Shown: positions 7,879 to 17,339, numbered from the stretch's first letter. The stretch: 39,804 bases of DNA from an uncultured Hyphomicrobiales bacterium (GCA_903824185.1 CAIJVU010000064.1:1-39804); one strand, 5' to 3'. Translations and numbers: made by a program. The notes: generated by a model not told the origin, from the letters alone.

Positions 7879-9588
7879 ATGACGACATCACTTTCCCGGG
7901 CTGCTTATGCTGATATGTTTGGGCCGACAACAGGCGACCGTGTCCGCTTGGCCGATACGTCATTGATCATCGAAATCGAAAAAGATTTCACCACCTATGG
8001 GGAAGAGGTCAAATTTGGTGGCGGCAAGGTCATTCGTGACGGAATGGGCCAGTCACAAATTTCCAATGCCAAAGGGGCGGTGGATACAGTCATCACCAAT
8101 GCGGTGATCATCGATCATTGGGGGATTGTCAAAGCCGATATCGGATTGAAAGAAGGCAAGATTTTTGCCATTGGCAAAGCCGGCAATCCCGATATTCAAA
8201 ATGGTGTGACAATTGTCATCGGGCCGGGAACGGAAATCATTGCGGGGGAAGGAAAAATTCTCACGGCCGGTGGTTTTGATACGCATATTCATTTTATCTG
8301 CCCGCAACAAATCGAAGAGGCCTTGATGTCGGGTGTTACCTCTTTGTTGGGAGGCGGCACTGGTCCTGCAGCTGGAACCAATGCAACAACCTGCACACCA
8401 GGCCCGTGGCATATGGGTCGAATGATCCAGGCTGCCGATGCCTTTCCTGTGAATTTGGGTTTTACCGGCAAAGGCAATGCATCACGCCCCGAAGCTTTGA
8501 ATGAAATGGTTGAGGCGGGCGCTTGTGCTTTAAAACTGCATGAGGATTGGGGCACAACGCCCGCTGCGATTGATTGCTGCCTCTCTGTTGCAGATGCGCA
8601 AGATGTCCAAGTGATGATCCATACCGATACGCTCAATGAATCGGGTTTTGTTGAAGATACGATTACGGCCTTTAAAGGGCGTACAATCCATGCCTTCCAT
8701 ACCGAAGGGGCTGGCGGGGGGCATGCGCCCGATATCATCAAAGTCGCCGGATTGAAAAACGTCCTTCCCTCTTCAACCAATCCGACCCGTCCCTTTACCA
8801 TCAATACATTGGACGAGCATCTCGACATGCTGATGGTTTGCCATCATCTTGATAGTTCCATTCCGGAAGATCTGGCCTTTGCGGAAAGTCGCATCAGACG
8901 CGAGACGATTGCAGCGGAAGATATTTTGCATGATATGGGCGCGCTTTCGATGATGTCGTCTGACAGTCAGGCGATGGGCCGTTTGGGCGAAGTCATCATG
9001 CGGACATGGCAAACCGCTGATAAAATGAAAAAACAGCGCGGCAGTCTGAAAGGCGATACACGCGCCGATAATCACCGCGTCAAACGCTATATCGCCAAAT
9101 ATACGATTAATCCCGCGATCACCCATGGGGTCAGCCGTCATATCGGATCTGTCGAAGTCGGCAAATTGGCTGATCTTGTTTTATGGTCGCCTGCCTTTTT
9201 TGGCGTCAAACCCGATATGATCATCAAAGCAGGCTCGATCATTGCCGCGCCGATGGGCGATCCCAATGCATCCATTCCAACGCCGCAACCTGTTCATTAC
9301 CGCCCGATGTTTGCTGCCTTCGGCAAGTCTCTGACAGCGTCATCATTGGTCTTTGTATCTCAGACGGCCACGCAAAACCATTTGCGGGAGCGTCTGGGGG
9401 TCGAAAAACAATTTGTGGCGGTTGAGAATGTGCGCGACGGCATTTCCAAAAAGGCCATGATTCATAATGATGCGACACCGGACATCACGGTGGATCCCGA
9501 AACCTATGCGGTGACAGCCGATGGCGAATTGCTGGTTTGCGAACCCGCAAGCGAATTACCCATGGCCCAACGCTATTTCCTCTTTTGA
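7879..9588 (+). CDS. ureC: Urease alpha (catalytic) subunit UreC
   Basis: The nickel-dependent amidohydrolase subunit that hydrolyses urea to ammonia and carbamate, 569 residues, the normal length. All key residues are visible: the HIH nickel ligands (136, 138), the lysine to be carbamylated in LKLHEDWG (about 219), the histidines in [11 protein letters not shown] (about 248) and [15 protein letters not shown] (about 274), the flap cysteine in MVCHHLD (about 321), and the aspartate in SSDSQAMGR (about 362). The start is set at the ATG at 7879, behind GAGGG (7866-7870). An upstream in-frame TTG would add five residues. The gene appears intact and should encode an active enzyme. Confidence 0.97.
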   Translation: MTTSLSRAAYADMFGPTTGDRVRLADTSLIIEIEKDFTTYGEEVKFGGGKVIRDGMGQSQISNAKGAVDTVITNAVIIDHWGIVKADIGLKEGKIFAIGKAGNPDIQNGVTIVIGPGTEIIAGEGKILTAGGFDTHIHFICPQQIEEALMSGVTSLLGGGTGPAAGTNATTCTPGPWHMGRMIQAADAFPVNLGFTGKGNASRPEALNEMVEAGACALKLHEDWGTTPAAIDCCLSVADAQDVQVMIHTDTLNESGFVEDTITAFKGRTIHAFHTEGAGGGHAPDIIKVAGLKNVLPSSTNPTRPFTINTLDEHLDMLMVCHHLDSSIPEDLAFAESRIRRETIAAEDILHDMGALSMMSSDSQAMGRLGEVIMRTWQTADKMKKQRGSLKGDTRADNHRVKRYIAKYTINPAITHGVSRHIGSVEVGKLADLVLWSPAFFGVKPDMIIKAGSIIAAPMGDPNASIPTPQPVHYRPMFAAFGKSLTASSLVFVSQTATQNHLRERLGVEKQFVAVENVRDGISKKAMIHNDATPDITVDPETYAVTADGELLVCEPASELPMAQRYFLF

Positions 9589-9590
9589 AT

Positions 9591-10283
9591 GTGACGATCT
9601 TGGACATACAGAACCATTCATTACCCTTGATGATCTGGCTGTCGCCGTCCTTTCCGGTGGGCGCTTTCGCCTTTTCGCATGGGTTGGAATGGGCGGTAGA
9701 AACAGGGGATGTGCATGATTACAAAAGCGTCTGTTTGTGGCTTGACGATTTGCTGCAACACGGATCGGGACGCAGCGATACGGTGAGTGTTGCGCTCGCC
9801 TATAAAGCCGTACAGGCTCATGACGAGCAAGCCTTGCAAGAACTCACCGAATGGGTTGTGGCTGCACAACCCAGTTCAGAGCGCCGCTTGGAAGCCTTGA
9901 TGCAAGGTCAGGCCTTTGCCTTGGCGATTAAATCCGCATGGGGGCATCCGCGCTTTACGGAATTGTGTGAGCTCTGCGGTCCTGATCTCCCCTATTCCAT
10001 TGCTTTTGGTTTAGCCTGTGCCTGTCATGCAATCCCGCTTCCTGCGGCTTTGCGGGCTTATGCTTTGGCTTTTGTCAGCAATTTGGTGTCTGCCGCAATC
10101 AGGCTCGGGCCCTTGGGCCAAACAGATGGCCAGCGTGTTTTATCAGTTATGCTTCCAGCGGTTGAAGCAACGGCGTTATTCGCCCAAACTGCTGAGTTTC
10201 ACGAATGGGGCGGGTCTGCCTTTTACTCTGATATTTCTTCTATGCGCCATGAAACACAATATACGAGGTTATTTCGCTCATGA
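9591..10283 (+). CDS. ureF: Urease accessory protein UreF
   Basis: Part of the UreD-UreF-UreG nickel-insertion complex, about 230 residues. The hallmark [20 protein letters not shown] is near the N-terminus, followed by all-helical sequence, and a conserved GQTDGQRVL segment is near residue 180. The start codon is uncertain: I chose GTG 9591, two bases after the ureC stop. TTG 9585, overlapping that stop, is also possible, and ATG 9630 would leave the hallmark almost at the first residue. No strong ribosome site is visible, so translation probably depends on coupling to ureC. The 3' end overlaps ureG as ATGA. In many operons ureE sits between ureC and ureF; here there is no room for it. Confidence 0.9.
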   Translation: MTILDIQNHSLPLMIWLSPSFPVGAFAFSHGLEWAVETGDVHDYKSVCLWLDDLLQHGSGRSDTVSVALAYKAVQAHDEQALQELTEWVVAAQPSSERRLEALMQGQAFALAIKSAWGHPRFTELCELCGPDLPYSIAFGLACACHAIPLPAALRAYALAFVSNLVSAAIRLGPLGQTDGQRVLSVMLPAVEATALFAQTAEFHEWGGSAFYSDISSMRHETQYTRLFRS

Positions 10284-10906
10284 CACGATCAACACACGGG
10301 CCTTTGCGGGTTGGTATCGGCGGCCCTGTAGGCTCCGGAAAAACAGCTTTGATGGAAGCCTTATGCAAAGCTATGGCAGGCCACTATAATCTGTGTGCGA
10401 TTACCAATGATATTTACACCAAAGAGGATGCACGGCTTTTGACTGTAGCCGGTGCTTTGCCGGAAGAGCGGATCATGGGTGTTGAAACAGGCGGTTGCCC
10501 ACACACGGCTATTCGGGAGGATTGCTCGATTAATCTTGCCGCTATTGAAACCATGCAGCAACGCTTTCCCCATCTTGATTTGATTTTGATTGAATCAGGC
10601 GGAGACAATTTGGCTGCCACATTTTCTCCCGAGCTGGCCGATCTCACCATTTATGTGATTGATGTGGCAGGGGGTGAAAAAATCCCACGCAAAGGTGGGC
10701 CAGGGATTACACGCTCAGATCTTTTGGTCATCAATAAAATTGATCTGGCGCCGCATGTTGGTGCGAGTCTTGAAGTCATGGATGCGGATAGCAAAAAAAT
10801 GCGCCGCGAACGGCCTTATGTTTTTTCCAATATGCGTTCTGGCGAGGGCGTTGACGCTGTTATTGCCTTCATCGAACGCGTTGGCGGGCTTAAAGCCGCT
10901 GCCTAG
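10280..10906 (+). CDS. ureG: Urease accessory GTPase UreG
   Basis: A SIMIBI-class GTPase of 208 residues that powers nickel delivery to urease. The P-loop [15 protein letters not shown] is at the N-terminus. Further motifs are [10 protein letters not shown], the metal-binding CPH in [32 protein letters not shown], and the NKIDLAP base-recognition motif. There is no histidine-rich N-terminal extension of the kind that can store nickel in some UreG proteins. The start overlaps the ureF stop. Confidence 0.95.
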   Translation: MTRSTHGPLRVGIGGPVGSGKTALMEALCKAMAGHYNLCAITNDIYTKEDARLLTVAGALPEERIMGVETGGCPHTAIREDCSINLAAIETMQQRFPHLDLILIESGGDNLAATFSPELADLTIYVIDVAGGEKIPRKGGPGITRSDLLVINKIDLAPHVGASLEVMDADSKKMRRERPYVFSNMRSGEGVDAVIAFIERVGGLKAAA

Positions 10907-10946
10907 TCAGTTTTAAATTGAAATGAGATGAAGAAAGGTCACGATC

Positions 10947-11525
10947 ATGCCAATCATGAAATTATCTTTGAGCGTATTTGTTTTTTTACTGGCCGGCATC
11001 ACCCCAAGTTTGGCTCATATCGCAGATATCGCGCATGAACATAGTTTCGTGCAAGGGTTTGTACATCCGTTGACAGGTCTTGATCATCTGCTGGCAATGT
11101 TGACATTGGGCCTTTGGGCCGGTGGAACTGGCGGACATGCTCGTTGGCTTTGGCCCGTGACTTTCGTTGCGGTTGCTGGTGTTGGGACTATTTTTGCTCA
11201 GGTTGGCTTTGTATTGCCGGCTCAGGAACCCTTGATTGCCATGAGTGTGATAGCACTGGGTGGATTGCTCTATATCGGCATGCATATTCCGCTCTTGGCT
11301 GGAATGTTGGTCAGTGCTGCTGCTGCTTTTGCGCATGGATATGCCCATGGTGTAGAGATGCCTCTTGACAGCACCATCGGCGGCTTTATGGCAGGGTTTA
11401 TGCTAGCAACGGCTGGATTGCACTGTGCAGGGCTCCTTGTTGCGCCACGGTTCAGCAATATGATGCGGAAAATCACCGGCGGCCTGATTGCATTTTGCGG
11501 AGCATGGTTGCTGGCTCTGGTTTAA
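10947..11525 (+). CDS. hupE: HupE/UreJ-family nickel permease
   Basis: A polytopic membrane protein of 192 residues with a signal-like first segment (ending SLAH) and about six further hydrophobic segments. It carries the HupE/UreJ signature HPLTGLDHLLAM near residue 33, which is thought to bind nickel, and a second histidine-containing segment, FAHGYAHGVEMP. Members of this family import nickel, or in a few cases cobalt, for urease or hydrogenase. Being the last gene of the urease operon points to nickel. The ATG at 10947 follows an AAAGG ribosome site; a second ATG lies at 10956. Confidence 0.9.
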   Translation: MPIMKLSLSVFVFLLAGITPSLAHIADIAHEHSFVQGFVHPLTGLDHLLAMLTLGLWAGGTGGHARWLWPVTFVAVAGVGTIFAQVGFVLPAQEPLIAMSVIALGGLLYIGMHIPLLAGMLVSAAAAFAHGYAHGVEMPLDSTIGGFMAGFMLATAGLHCAGLLVAPRFSNMMRKITGGLIAFCGAWLLALV

Positions 11526-11585
11526 AAAATCGCTGATGGCGTCTCGTAAACTGATAATTTTGTAATAGGCAATCAACTTATGCGG

Positions 11586-11618
11586 AAAAGGCACGTCTTA
11601 TTGAGATGTGCCTTTTTT
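11586..11618 (+). terminator. Rho-independent terminator of the urt-ure operon
   Basis: AAAAGGCACGTCT pairs with AGATGTGCCTTTT around a 4-5 base loop, and the stem runs directly into a TTTTTT tract. It lies 60 bases after hupE and ends just 14 bases before the annotated start of cho. Confidence 0.9.
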
Positions 11619-11632
11619 GATGTCTCATTTTA

Positions 11633-12523
11633 ATGATGAAACTTATGGATGAATCCCATACTCTCTTGGGCATGACGATTGTCTCATCCGTTGAAGCACC
11701 CAGACTAGATCCCGCGATGATCGCGCAGCTGCCGCACGCGCCGGGAATTTATATTTTTAGGGGTGAAACAACCCTGCCGCTTTATATTGGTAAAAGCATT
11801 GATATCCGTTCGCGCGTGCTCTCCCATATCAGGGGTGAGGAAAAGACACGTATGATCGCTCAGGCTCGTTCTGTGGACTATGTAGAGACAGCCGGGGATA
11901 TCGGGGCTCAGCTTTTGGAGTCGAGCCTCATCAAAGAACATAAGCCTTTGTATAATATTCGTCTTCGCCGCGTGAAGAAGCTTTACTCCATTCGCCTCTT
12001 AAAAAAATCCGACTATCTGACACCCCAGATTGTATCAAGCCAAGAGGTGATGATTGGCCAGACCGATAGTCTTTATGGATTGTTCCGCTCAGCGAGTGCC
12101 GTACGGAGTAAGCTGGAAGAATTGGCCGACAGCCACCAGCTTTGTAACGGCTTGCTGGGATTGGAGACAATCAATAAACGCGGATGTTTTCGGCTGCAAA
12201 TTAAAAAATGCCGAGGTGCATGTGTGGGGCAAGAGGATATTTCATATCATGATGAAAGGCTTGTCGTTGGATTGGATGAACTCAAGATCTATATCTGGCC
12301 CTATGATGGTCCGATTGATTTGATCGAGCAAAGAGAAGGGTGGACGCAGCGGCACCGGATTGATCAATGGCGCTATATGGGCACGTGGTGTTCAAGAGCT
12401 GATGAATTCACTGCTGCAACGGATCAGGGGTTTGATCTCGATACCTATAAAATTTTGGTCAGGCCGATCATGTTCCATCCTGATCAGGCACTGATAGAAC
12501 CAGCACCAGCTGCGGCTCTCTAA
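11633..12523 (+). CDS. cho: Excinuclease Cho (UvrC-homologous endonuclease)
   Basis: A single-domain relative of the UvrC N-terminal half, 296 residues, the same length as E. coli Cho (295). The GIY-YIG nuclease core is visible as APGIYIFRGE, then LPLYIGKSIDIRSRVLSHI, with the catalytic glutamate region LLESSLIKEHKPLYNIRLRR. A cysteine cluster (GCFRLQIKKCRGACVG) and the YKILVRP tail also match Cho. Cho makes the 3' incision in UvrAB-dependent repair, often at lesions UvrC handles poorly. The start is uncertain: ATGs at 11633, 11645 and 11672 are all in frame and none has a clear ribosome site. The terminator ends 14 bases upstream of the first ATG, so either the promoter overlaps it or there is read-through. 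No alphaproteobacterial SOS box (GTTC-N7-GTTC) was seen. Confidence 0.88.
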   Translation: MMKLMDESHTLLGMTIVSSVEAPRLDPAMIAQLPHAPGIYIFRGETTLPLYIGKSIDIRSRVLSHIRGEEKTRMIAQARSVDYVETAGDIGAQLLESSLIKEHKPLYNIRLRRVKKLYSIRLLKKSDYLTPQIVSSQEVMIGQTDSLYGLFRSASAVRSKLEELADSHQLCNGLLGLETINKRGCFRLQIKKCRGACVGQEDISYHDERLVVGLDELKIYIWPYDGPIDLIEQREGWTQRHRIDQWRYMGTWCSRADEFTAATDQGFDLDTYKILVRPIMFHPDQALIEPAPAAAL

Positions 12524-12724
12524 CGTGGGCTGTTGTCTGCCATCAAGCTCAGTTTAACTTTGTTTATTCTGGGAGTTTATCCTTGCTGCGCGCTCATTCC
12601 ATTAAGGTTCCAATCGATGGGTCGATTTTTCTTTCAAGTCAGGCTGGGTGCGGACTACGCTTGACCGCCCCATGCCTGATCTCAACTATGTGCATTAACC
12701 AAGCAGGTTGTGTTTCAATTGTGA

Positions 12725-14002
12725 TTATTCGGTTTTGTGTTCGGGATTGTGTCCGATCCAGTAAACAATCAAGCCTGCAATTGCCGCGCAGCCTCCCAAG
12801 ACATAGAGGCCTGCGTCAAAATTGCCTGTCCAGTCTTTCATATAGCCCATCATATAAGGGGCTAAAAATCCACTCAGATTGCCGATGGAATTGATCAGGG
12901 CAATGCCGGCTGCGGCCGCCGTGCCGGACAAGAATGCGGTCGGAAGTGTCCAAAAAACAGGGAAACTGCCGAATGTGCCAATGGCCGAAAGTGACAAGGC
13001 GCTCATGCGTAATACGGGATCTTGCGTAGCACCTGCAAGGCCGAGGCCCAGAGCAGCGGCGATGCAACCCAGAATAGCGTGCCATTGCCGCTCCCCCGTC
13101 TTGTCCGAATGGGCACCCCATGTGACCATGGCGATCGAGCCGATCAGATAGGGAATGGCACTCACAAATCCTGTCTCGACATTGGATAGTCCGAAGGCTT
13201 TGACAATGGTCGGCATAAAAAAGCCCAACCCGTATAAGGTGGCGACAATACCGAAATAGACAAAGCCAAGGGCAATGACGCGCGTATTACGCAAGGCGCC
13301 CCATAGGTCGAGATCGCTGTGGCGCGCGCGTTGTGCGGCTTCCTTCTCCAATTCCGTTTGCAGCCATTCGCGCTCTTCAAGTGTGAGAAAGGAGGCGTCA
13401 GATGGTCTGTCGGGCAAATAATACCATGTCACAAAGGCCAAAACGACAGAGGGGATCGCCTCGATGATAAACAGCCATTGCCAGCCTTTGAGGCCGTAAA
13501 GACCATCCATCAACAAAATATAACCCGATAAAGGGGAGCCAATCAGCGATGAGACCGGCACGGCAATCATGAACCAGCCGATAATCCGTCCACGATAGGC
13601 TGACGGGAACCATAGGGTGAGATAAAAAATAATGCCCGGAAAAAAGCCTGCTTCCGCAGCGCCTAAAAAGGCGCGCACCCAGTAAAATTGCGTGCTGTTT
13701 TCAATGAAGGCCATCAGTCCTGACAAAATACCCCAGCTGAACATGATCCGGGCAATCCATTTGCGGGCCCCGAATTTTTCCAGTGCCAGATTGCTGGGAA
13801 TTTCTAGCAGGAAATAGGTTAGGAAAAAGATCCCTGATCCCAAGCCGAAAATTTGAGCAGTGAAATTCAGGTCTTTGTTCATGGTCAGGGCCGCGAAGCC
13901 GACATTGACGCGATCCAGAAAGGCCACGAAATAACACAGGATCAGGAAAGGAATCAGACGCTTCATCGTCTTCCTGACCGTTTGATGTTCGAGAGGGCTC
14001 AT
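12725..14002 (-). CDS. MFS transporter, anion:cation symporter (ACS) family
   Basis: A 12-helix major facilitator of 425 residues. The N-terminal LCYFVAFLDRVNVGFAAL motif, then EIPSNLALEKFGARKWIARIM and the WLPSAYRGR-like loop (WFPSAYRGRIIGWF), are typical of ACS-family carriers. These take up tartrate, phthalate, hexuronates or similar organic anions with protons. GGAG lies nine bases before the ATG. It is on the minus strand, 106 bases downstream of the carboxymuconolactone-decarboxylase-like gene, and the two may share a transcript. The neighbours suggest a carboxylic acid substrate for the adjacent catabolic genes, but the exact compound cannot be read from the sequence. Confidence 0.88.
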   Translation of the reverse strand: MSPLEHQTVRKTMKRLIPFLILCYFVAFLDRVNVGFAALTMNKDLNFTAQIFGLGSGIFFLTYFLLEIPSNLALEKFGARKWIARIMFSWGILSGLMAFIENSTQFYWVRAFLGAAEAGFFPGIIFYLTLWFPSAYRGRIIGWFMIAVPVSSLIGSPLSGYILLMDGLYGLKGWQWLFIIEAIPSVVLAFVTWYYLPDRPSDASFLTLEEREWLQTELEKEAAQRARHSDLDLWGALRNTRVIALGFVYFGIVATLYGLGFFMPTIVKAFGLSNVETGFVSAIPYLIGSIAMVTWGAHSDKTGERQWHAILGCIAAALGLGLAGATQDPVLRMSALSLSAIGTFGSFPVFWTLPTAFLSGTAAAAGIALINSIGNLSGFLAPYMMGYMKDWTGNFDAGLYVLGGCAAIAGLIVYWIGHNPEHKTE

Positions 14003-14108
14003 GACAAGGGGGCTCCATGATGTTTGATCGGGTCTTTTGTATCACAGTCCCCGAAATGATGACTGTTGACGCACGACAACAAACTCAAAATGCCTTGTGG
14101 CGAAGCCG

Positions 14109-14753
14109 TTATTTTTGGGGTGGAAAGGGAAGGGGCTTGCCCTCGGGTGGCATTTCCTGACCAAGGCTCAGTAACATTGCAACGGTCACATAGGTACCGC
14201 TGACCGCAACCAGATCAACCAATTGTTGCTCGCCAAGAATGGACTTGGCTTTCAGGAATAATTCATCACTGATTTCATGATGTTTGATCATGTTCGTGCA
14301 GACATCATAAACAACCTCTTCATCCGGCTTCATGTTGCGCGGACGGATACCGTTTTTCAGATCATCCGCAACCGACTGGTCGAGTCCTGCCTTCAATGCC
14401 AGCGGATAATGCGCATACCATTCCACTTGTGATTTCCATTCCACACCCTGTATCAAAATGGCGAATTCGTTGAGGCGTGTGGGTAAGGATGTATTGAAAC
14501 GCAAATAATCCAGTAATTTTTTCATGCGGTCAGCAAAGACCGGGCTACGGAACATGATATTATAGGGGCCGGCCAGCCCGACGCTGGAAATTTTGATAAT
14601 TTCTTGAGCGAGTTGTTGTCCTTCAGGCGCTATTTGCTCCAAAGTGATTTGCGGAAATCGCTTGGGTTGTCCGGGTGTGGGCGGGGTCTGTGCCTGAACG
14701 CCGCCGCCGATGAGCAAAGTTGATAGGATCAGACATTTATGCAAGATTTTCAT
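14109..14753 (-). CDS. Exported carboxymuconolactone decarboxylase-fold protein
   Basis: 214 residues with a signal peptide (MKILHKCLILSTLLIGGGVQAQ). A CMD/AhpD-like helical domain follows, recognisable from RLNEFAILIQGVEWKSQVEWYAHYPLAL-type sequence (about residues 95-122; split here into its E-x3-I and W-x2-H parts). The CxxC pair of AhpD peroxidases is absent, with Lys and Gln in that region, so thiol chemistry is unlikely. Related proteins are annotated only by fold. The start at 14753 is chosen because AGGGAG lies nine bases upstream and the signal peptide begins there; the frame stays open further upstream without homology. Export is odd for this fold. The gene is divergent from the SDR at 14911, with 157 bases between them. 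Confidence 0.8.
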   Translation of the reverse strand: MKILHKCLILSTLLIGGGVQAQTPPTPGQPKRFPQITLEQIAPEGQQLAQEIIKISSVGLAGPYNIMFRSPVFADRMKKLLDYLRFNTSLPTRLNEFAILIQGVEWKSQVEWYAHYPLALKAGLDQSVADDLKNGIRPRNMKPDEEVVYDVCTNMIKHHEISDELFLKAKSILGEQQLVDLVAVSGTYVTVAMLLSLGQEMPPEGKPLPFPPQK

Positions 14754-14910
14754 CGGACGCACTCCCTGAAGGTATCTTTTTATTGAAACGAAATAGCCGC
14801 TCTTCAGGGGATCATGTTCGATGTCGGGGCTTGAAGTCAATGTCCCGTATTGAAAGATAAGGCTCGGAATTTCGCTCACTCGCTTGGTGTTGTAGAAAGA
14901 AAGTAAGATC

Positions 14911-15573
14911 ATGACAGTCTTGATTACAGGGGCTTCGCGGGGGATCGGTCTGGCTTTGGCCGTCCATGCCCATCAATACAAGGCCGAGGTTATTGCCACC
15001 TATCGCGGGGATGACACGCCCGCGCAAAAGGGGGTGGAATGGCACAGGTTGGACGTGACAAATCCGGTTGGTCAAAAAGACCTGTCCACGCAGCTTGCTG
15101 GGCGTCCCTTGTCGCTTTTGGTTTGTAATGCCGGTGTTTTTTTGGACAGAGGGCATCAGCTCGACACGGGTTATCCGGCCGAATTATGGGCTCAATCCTT
15201 CGCCGTCAATGTGACTGGGGTCTTTTTAACGATCCAGGCCTTTTTGCCGCAGATCAGGGCTGGACGGGGTAAAATCGCCCTTATTTCCTCGCAGATGGGG
15301 TCTGATACCAAAGCCCCCGGCGGCAGTTATATTTACCGGTCTTCAAAGGCTGCCGTTTTGAATCTTGGGCGTAATCTGGCGGTTGATTTGCGTCCTGAAG
15401 GCATTCCTGTTGGGGTCTATCATCCGGGCTGGGTGCAAACGGATATGGGCGGGCAAGCAGCCGATATTACCCCCCAAGAGGCAGCCGCCGGTTTGTGGGA
15501 ACGGTTTGCGGCATTGTCTTTGGACAATACCGGCTGTTTTGAATGCTGGGATGGACGCCCGCATTCTTTTTGA
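14911..15573 (+). CDS. Short-chain dehydrogenase/reductase
   Basis: An SDR of 220 residues with the cofactor motif TGASRGIG at the N-terminus, CNAG near residue 74, the catalytic serine in LISSQMGS, and Y-x3-K in YRSSKAA near residue 142. The N-terminus begins directly with the first beta strand (MTVLITGAS), as in C-factor-like SDRs. It should oxidise or reduce a hydroxyl/carbonyl group with NAD(P)H. The aconitase X gene begins 38 bases after the stop on the same strand, so the two probably form an operon and act on the same metabolite series. The substrate is unknown. Confidence 0.87.
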   Translation: MTVLITGASRGIGLALAVHAHQYKAEVIATYRGDDTPAQKGVEWHRLDVTNPVGQKDLSTQLAGRPLSLLVCNAGVFLDRGHQLDTGYPAELWAQSFAVNVTGVFLTIQAFLPQIRAGRGKIALISSQMGSDTKAPGGSYIYRSSKAAVLNLGRNLAVDLRPEGIPVGVYHPGWVQTDMGGQAADITPQEAAAGLWERFAALSLDNTGCFECWDGRPHSF

Positions 15574-15611
15574 TGGCGATGATTGGATCAAACGGATTTG
15601 AAGGGGGCGGC

Positions 15612-17339
15612 ATGCAGCCAATCGTCACTCGGCGTACATTGATTGCAGGCGAGGCTGAAGGCCCTGTTTTGTTTTCCGATACGGGTCTGAGTTTTTGGGG
15701 TGGAGTTGATCCTCTTACTGGTGTGGTCATTGATCATCATCATCCTTTGTTCGGACGATCGATCAGCGACACGATGCTGGCTATTCCCAGTGGTCGTGGC
15801 TCGTGTACCGGCAGCTGTGTCATGCTGGAATTGATCCTGAATGGCGTTGCGCCCAAAGCGCTCATTTTAGAACAGCGCGAAGATATTTTGCCGTTGGGTG
15901 TGATTATTGCACAAGAGATGTTTGGACTATCATTGCCGGTCGTGCAGATTGATCCAGAACATTTCGCTGCCCTCGGACATGTCACATTTGCCAAGCTTGA
16001 GGATGGATATCTCTCCTACAGCGGCGATGAAAAATCGCATAAAGAAGCCATCAAGATTGCGTTGCCGCAAGTAACTGCGTCACAGGTTAAGCTCACTTTG
16101 CAAGATCAGGTCTTGCTGCGCGGGGAGGGGGGGCAGGCTTCACAATTGGCTATGGCCATTGTTGTGCGTATGGCGGGACTTTATGAGGCGAAAGAGTTAG
16201 TCGATGTCACAAAAGGCCATATAGACGGGTGCATCTATATCGGGCCGGGCGGGTTATCCTTTGCCGAACAACTGGCGGACCGGGGAGCACAGGTTGCTAT
16301 TCCGACAACTTTGAACGCAATCTCGATTGACCGGCGCAACTGGCGCCATCAGGGGATTGATCCTGCATTGGGTGACCCTGCGGAACGCTTGGCCAATGCC
16401 TATCTGCGCATGGGGTGCCAACCCTCTTATACATGCGCCCCCTATTTATTGGATAGCGCTCCCACCTTTGGCGAGCAGATCGTTTGGGCGGAGTCCAATG
16501 CGGTTGTTTATGCGAATTCCGTCATTGGCGCACGCACCATGAAATATCCCGATTATCTTGATATTTGCGTGGCGCTCACCGGTCGTGCGCCACTCACAGG
16601 CTGTCATCTTGAGGAAGGACGTCGTCCACAACTGGTCATTGATGTGGAACGATTTACCCAGTGTGACGATCAATTTTATCCGCTGCTGGGCTATCATATT
16701 GGCTTGCTAGCGCCTGCGCAGATTCCATTCATCACAGGCTTGGACCATCTTCACCCCACCCAAGATGATCTGAAGGCGTTTGGTGCAGCCTTTGCAACCA
16801 CATCGGCAGCCCCGATGGTGCATATAGACTCAATCACGCCAGAGGCAGGCCTGCACCAAGAGCTACAAAAGACTTTGCCGCACAAACATGTGACCTCAGC
16901 CGATCTTCGTGCCAGTTGGCATAGTTTAAACAGCGCGGCTGCGAATCCTGTTGATCTGATTGCGATTGGCAATCCCCATGCCTCCTGCAAAGAGCTCGAA
17001 ACCATCGCATCGCTGTGTCGCGTCTCGACACAGAAATTTGTAACGGATGTAGTGATTACATGCGGGCGCGGTGAATATGACAAGGCCGTGGCCGCCGGAC
17101 ATGTCGCACCCATTGAAGCCCGTGGCGGACGATTTGTAACGGATACATGTTGGTGCATGTTGACGGAGCCGGTGATCCCGCCATCAGCAAAGGTCATCAT
17201 GACGAATTCCGGCAAATATGCCCATTATGCGCCGGGTTTGGTTGGTCGGGACATGCGCTTTGGCAGTTTGGCGGATTGTATCCATGTTGCCTGTGGTGTG
17301 GCTGTGTCGTCGGCACCGCCTGCATGGCTTGGGGCCTGA
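15612..17339 (+). CDS. Aconitase X (AcnX), single-chain, swivel domain fused to catalytic domain
   Basis: 575 residues. Residues about 1-130 are the small swivel domain (DUF126 type: GEAEGPVLFSDTGLSFWGGV, PSGRGSCTGSC, ILEQREDILPLG). Residues about 145-575 are the large AcnX domain (DUF521 type: LRGEGGQASQLAMAIVVRMA, IYIGPGGLSFAEQL, GCQPSYTCAPY, ANPVDLIAIGNPHAS, TDTCWCML, TNSGKYAHYAPG). Conserved cysteines for the iron centre are present. Characterised bacterial AcnX proteins dehydrate cis-3-hydroxy-L-proline, and archaeal two-subunit forms dehydrate phosphomevalonate. Here no proline racemase, pyrroline reductase or other hydroxyproline gene is nearby, so the substrate may differ. GGGGG lies just upstream of the ATG at 15612; a longer frame from 15543 would overlap the SDR gene. 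Confidence 0.9.
   Translation: MQPIVTRRTLIAGEAEGPVLFSDTGLSFWGGVDPLTGVVIDHHHPLFGRSISDTMLAIPSGRGSCTGSCVMLELILNGVAPKALILEQREDILPLGVIIAQEMFGLSLPVVQIDPEHFAALGHVTFAKLEDGYLSYSGDEKSHKEAIKIALPQVTASQVKLTLQDQVLLRGEGGQASQLAMAIVVRMAGLYEAKELVDVTKGHIDGCIYIGPGGLSFAEQLADRGAQVAIPTTLNAISIDRRNWRHQGIDPALGDPAERLANAYLRMGCQPSYTCAPYLLDSAPTFGEQIVWAESNAVVYANSVIGARTMKYPDYLDICVALTGRAPLTGCHLEEGRRPQLVIDVERFTQCDDQFYPLLGYHIGLLAPAQIPFITGLDHLHPTQDDLKAFGAAFATTSAAPMVHIDSITPEAGLHQELQKTLPHKHVTSADLRASWHSLNSAAANPVDLIAIGNPHASCKELETIASLCRVSTQKFVTDVVITCGRGEYDKAVAAGHVAPIEARGGRFVTDTCWCMLTEPVIPPSAKVIMTNSGKYAHYAPGLVGRDMRFGSLADCIHVACGVAVSSAPPAWLGA

Noticed and set aside
12606-12698. Thirty-codon open stretch ending in a protein-like tail (TTLDRPMPDLNYVH)
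   Set aside because: It could be a 3' gene remnant, but it is too short and matches no family I can name; no start codon with a ribosome site.
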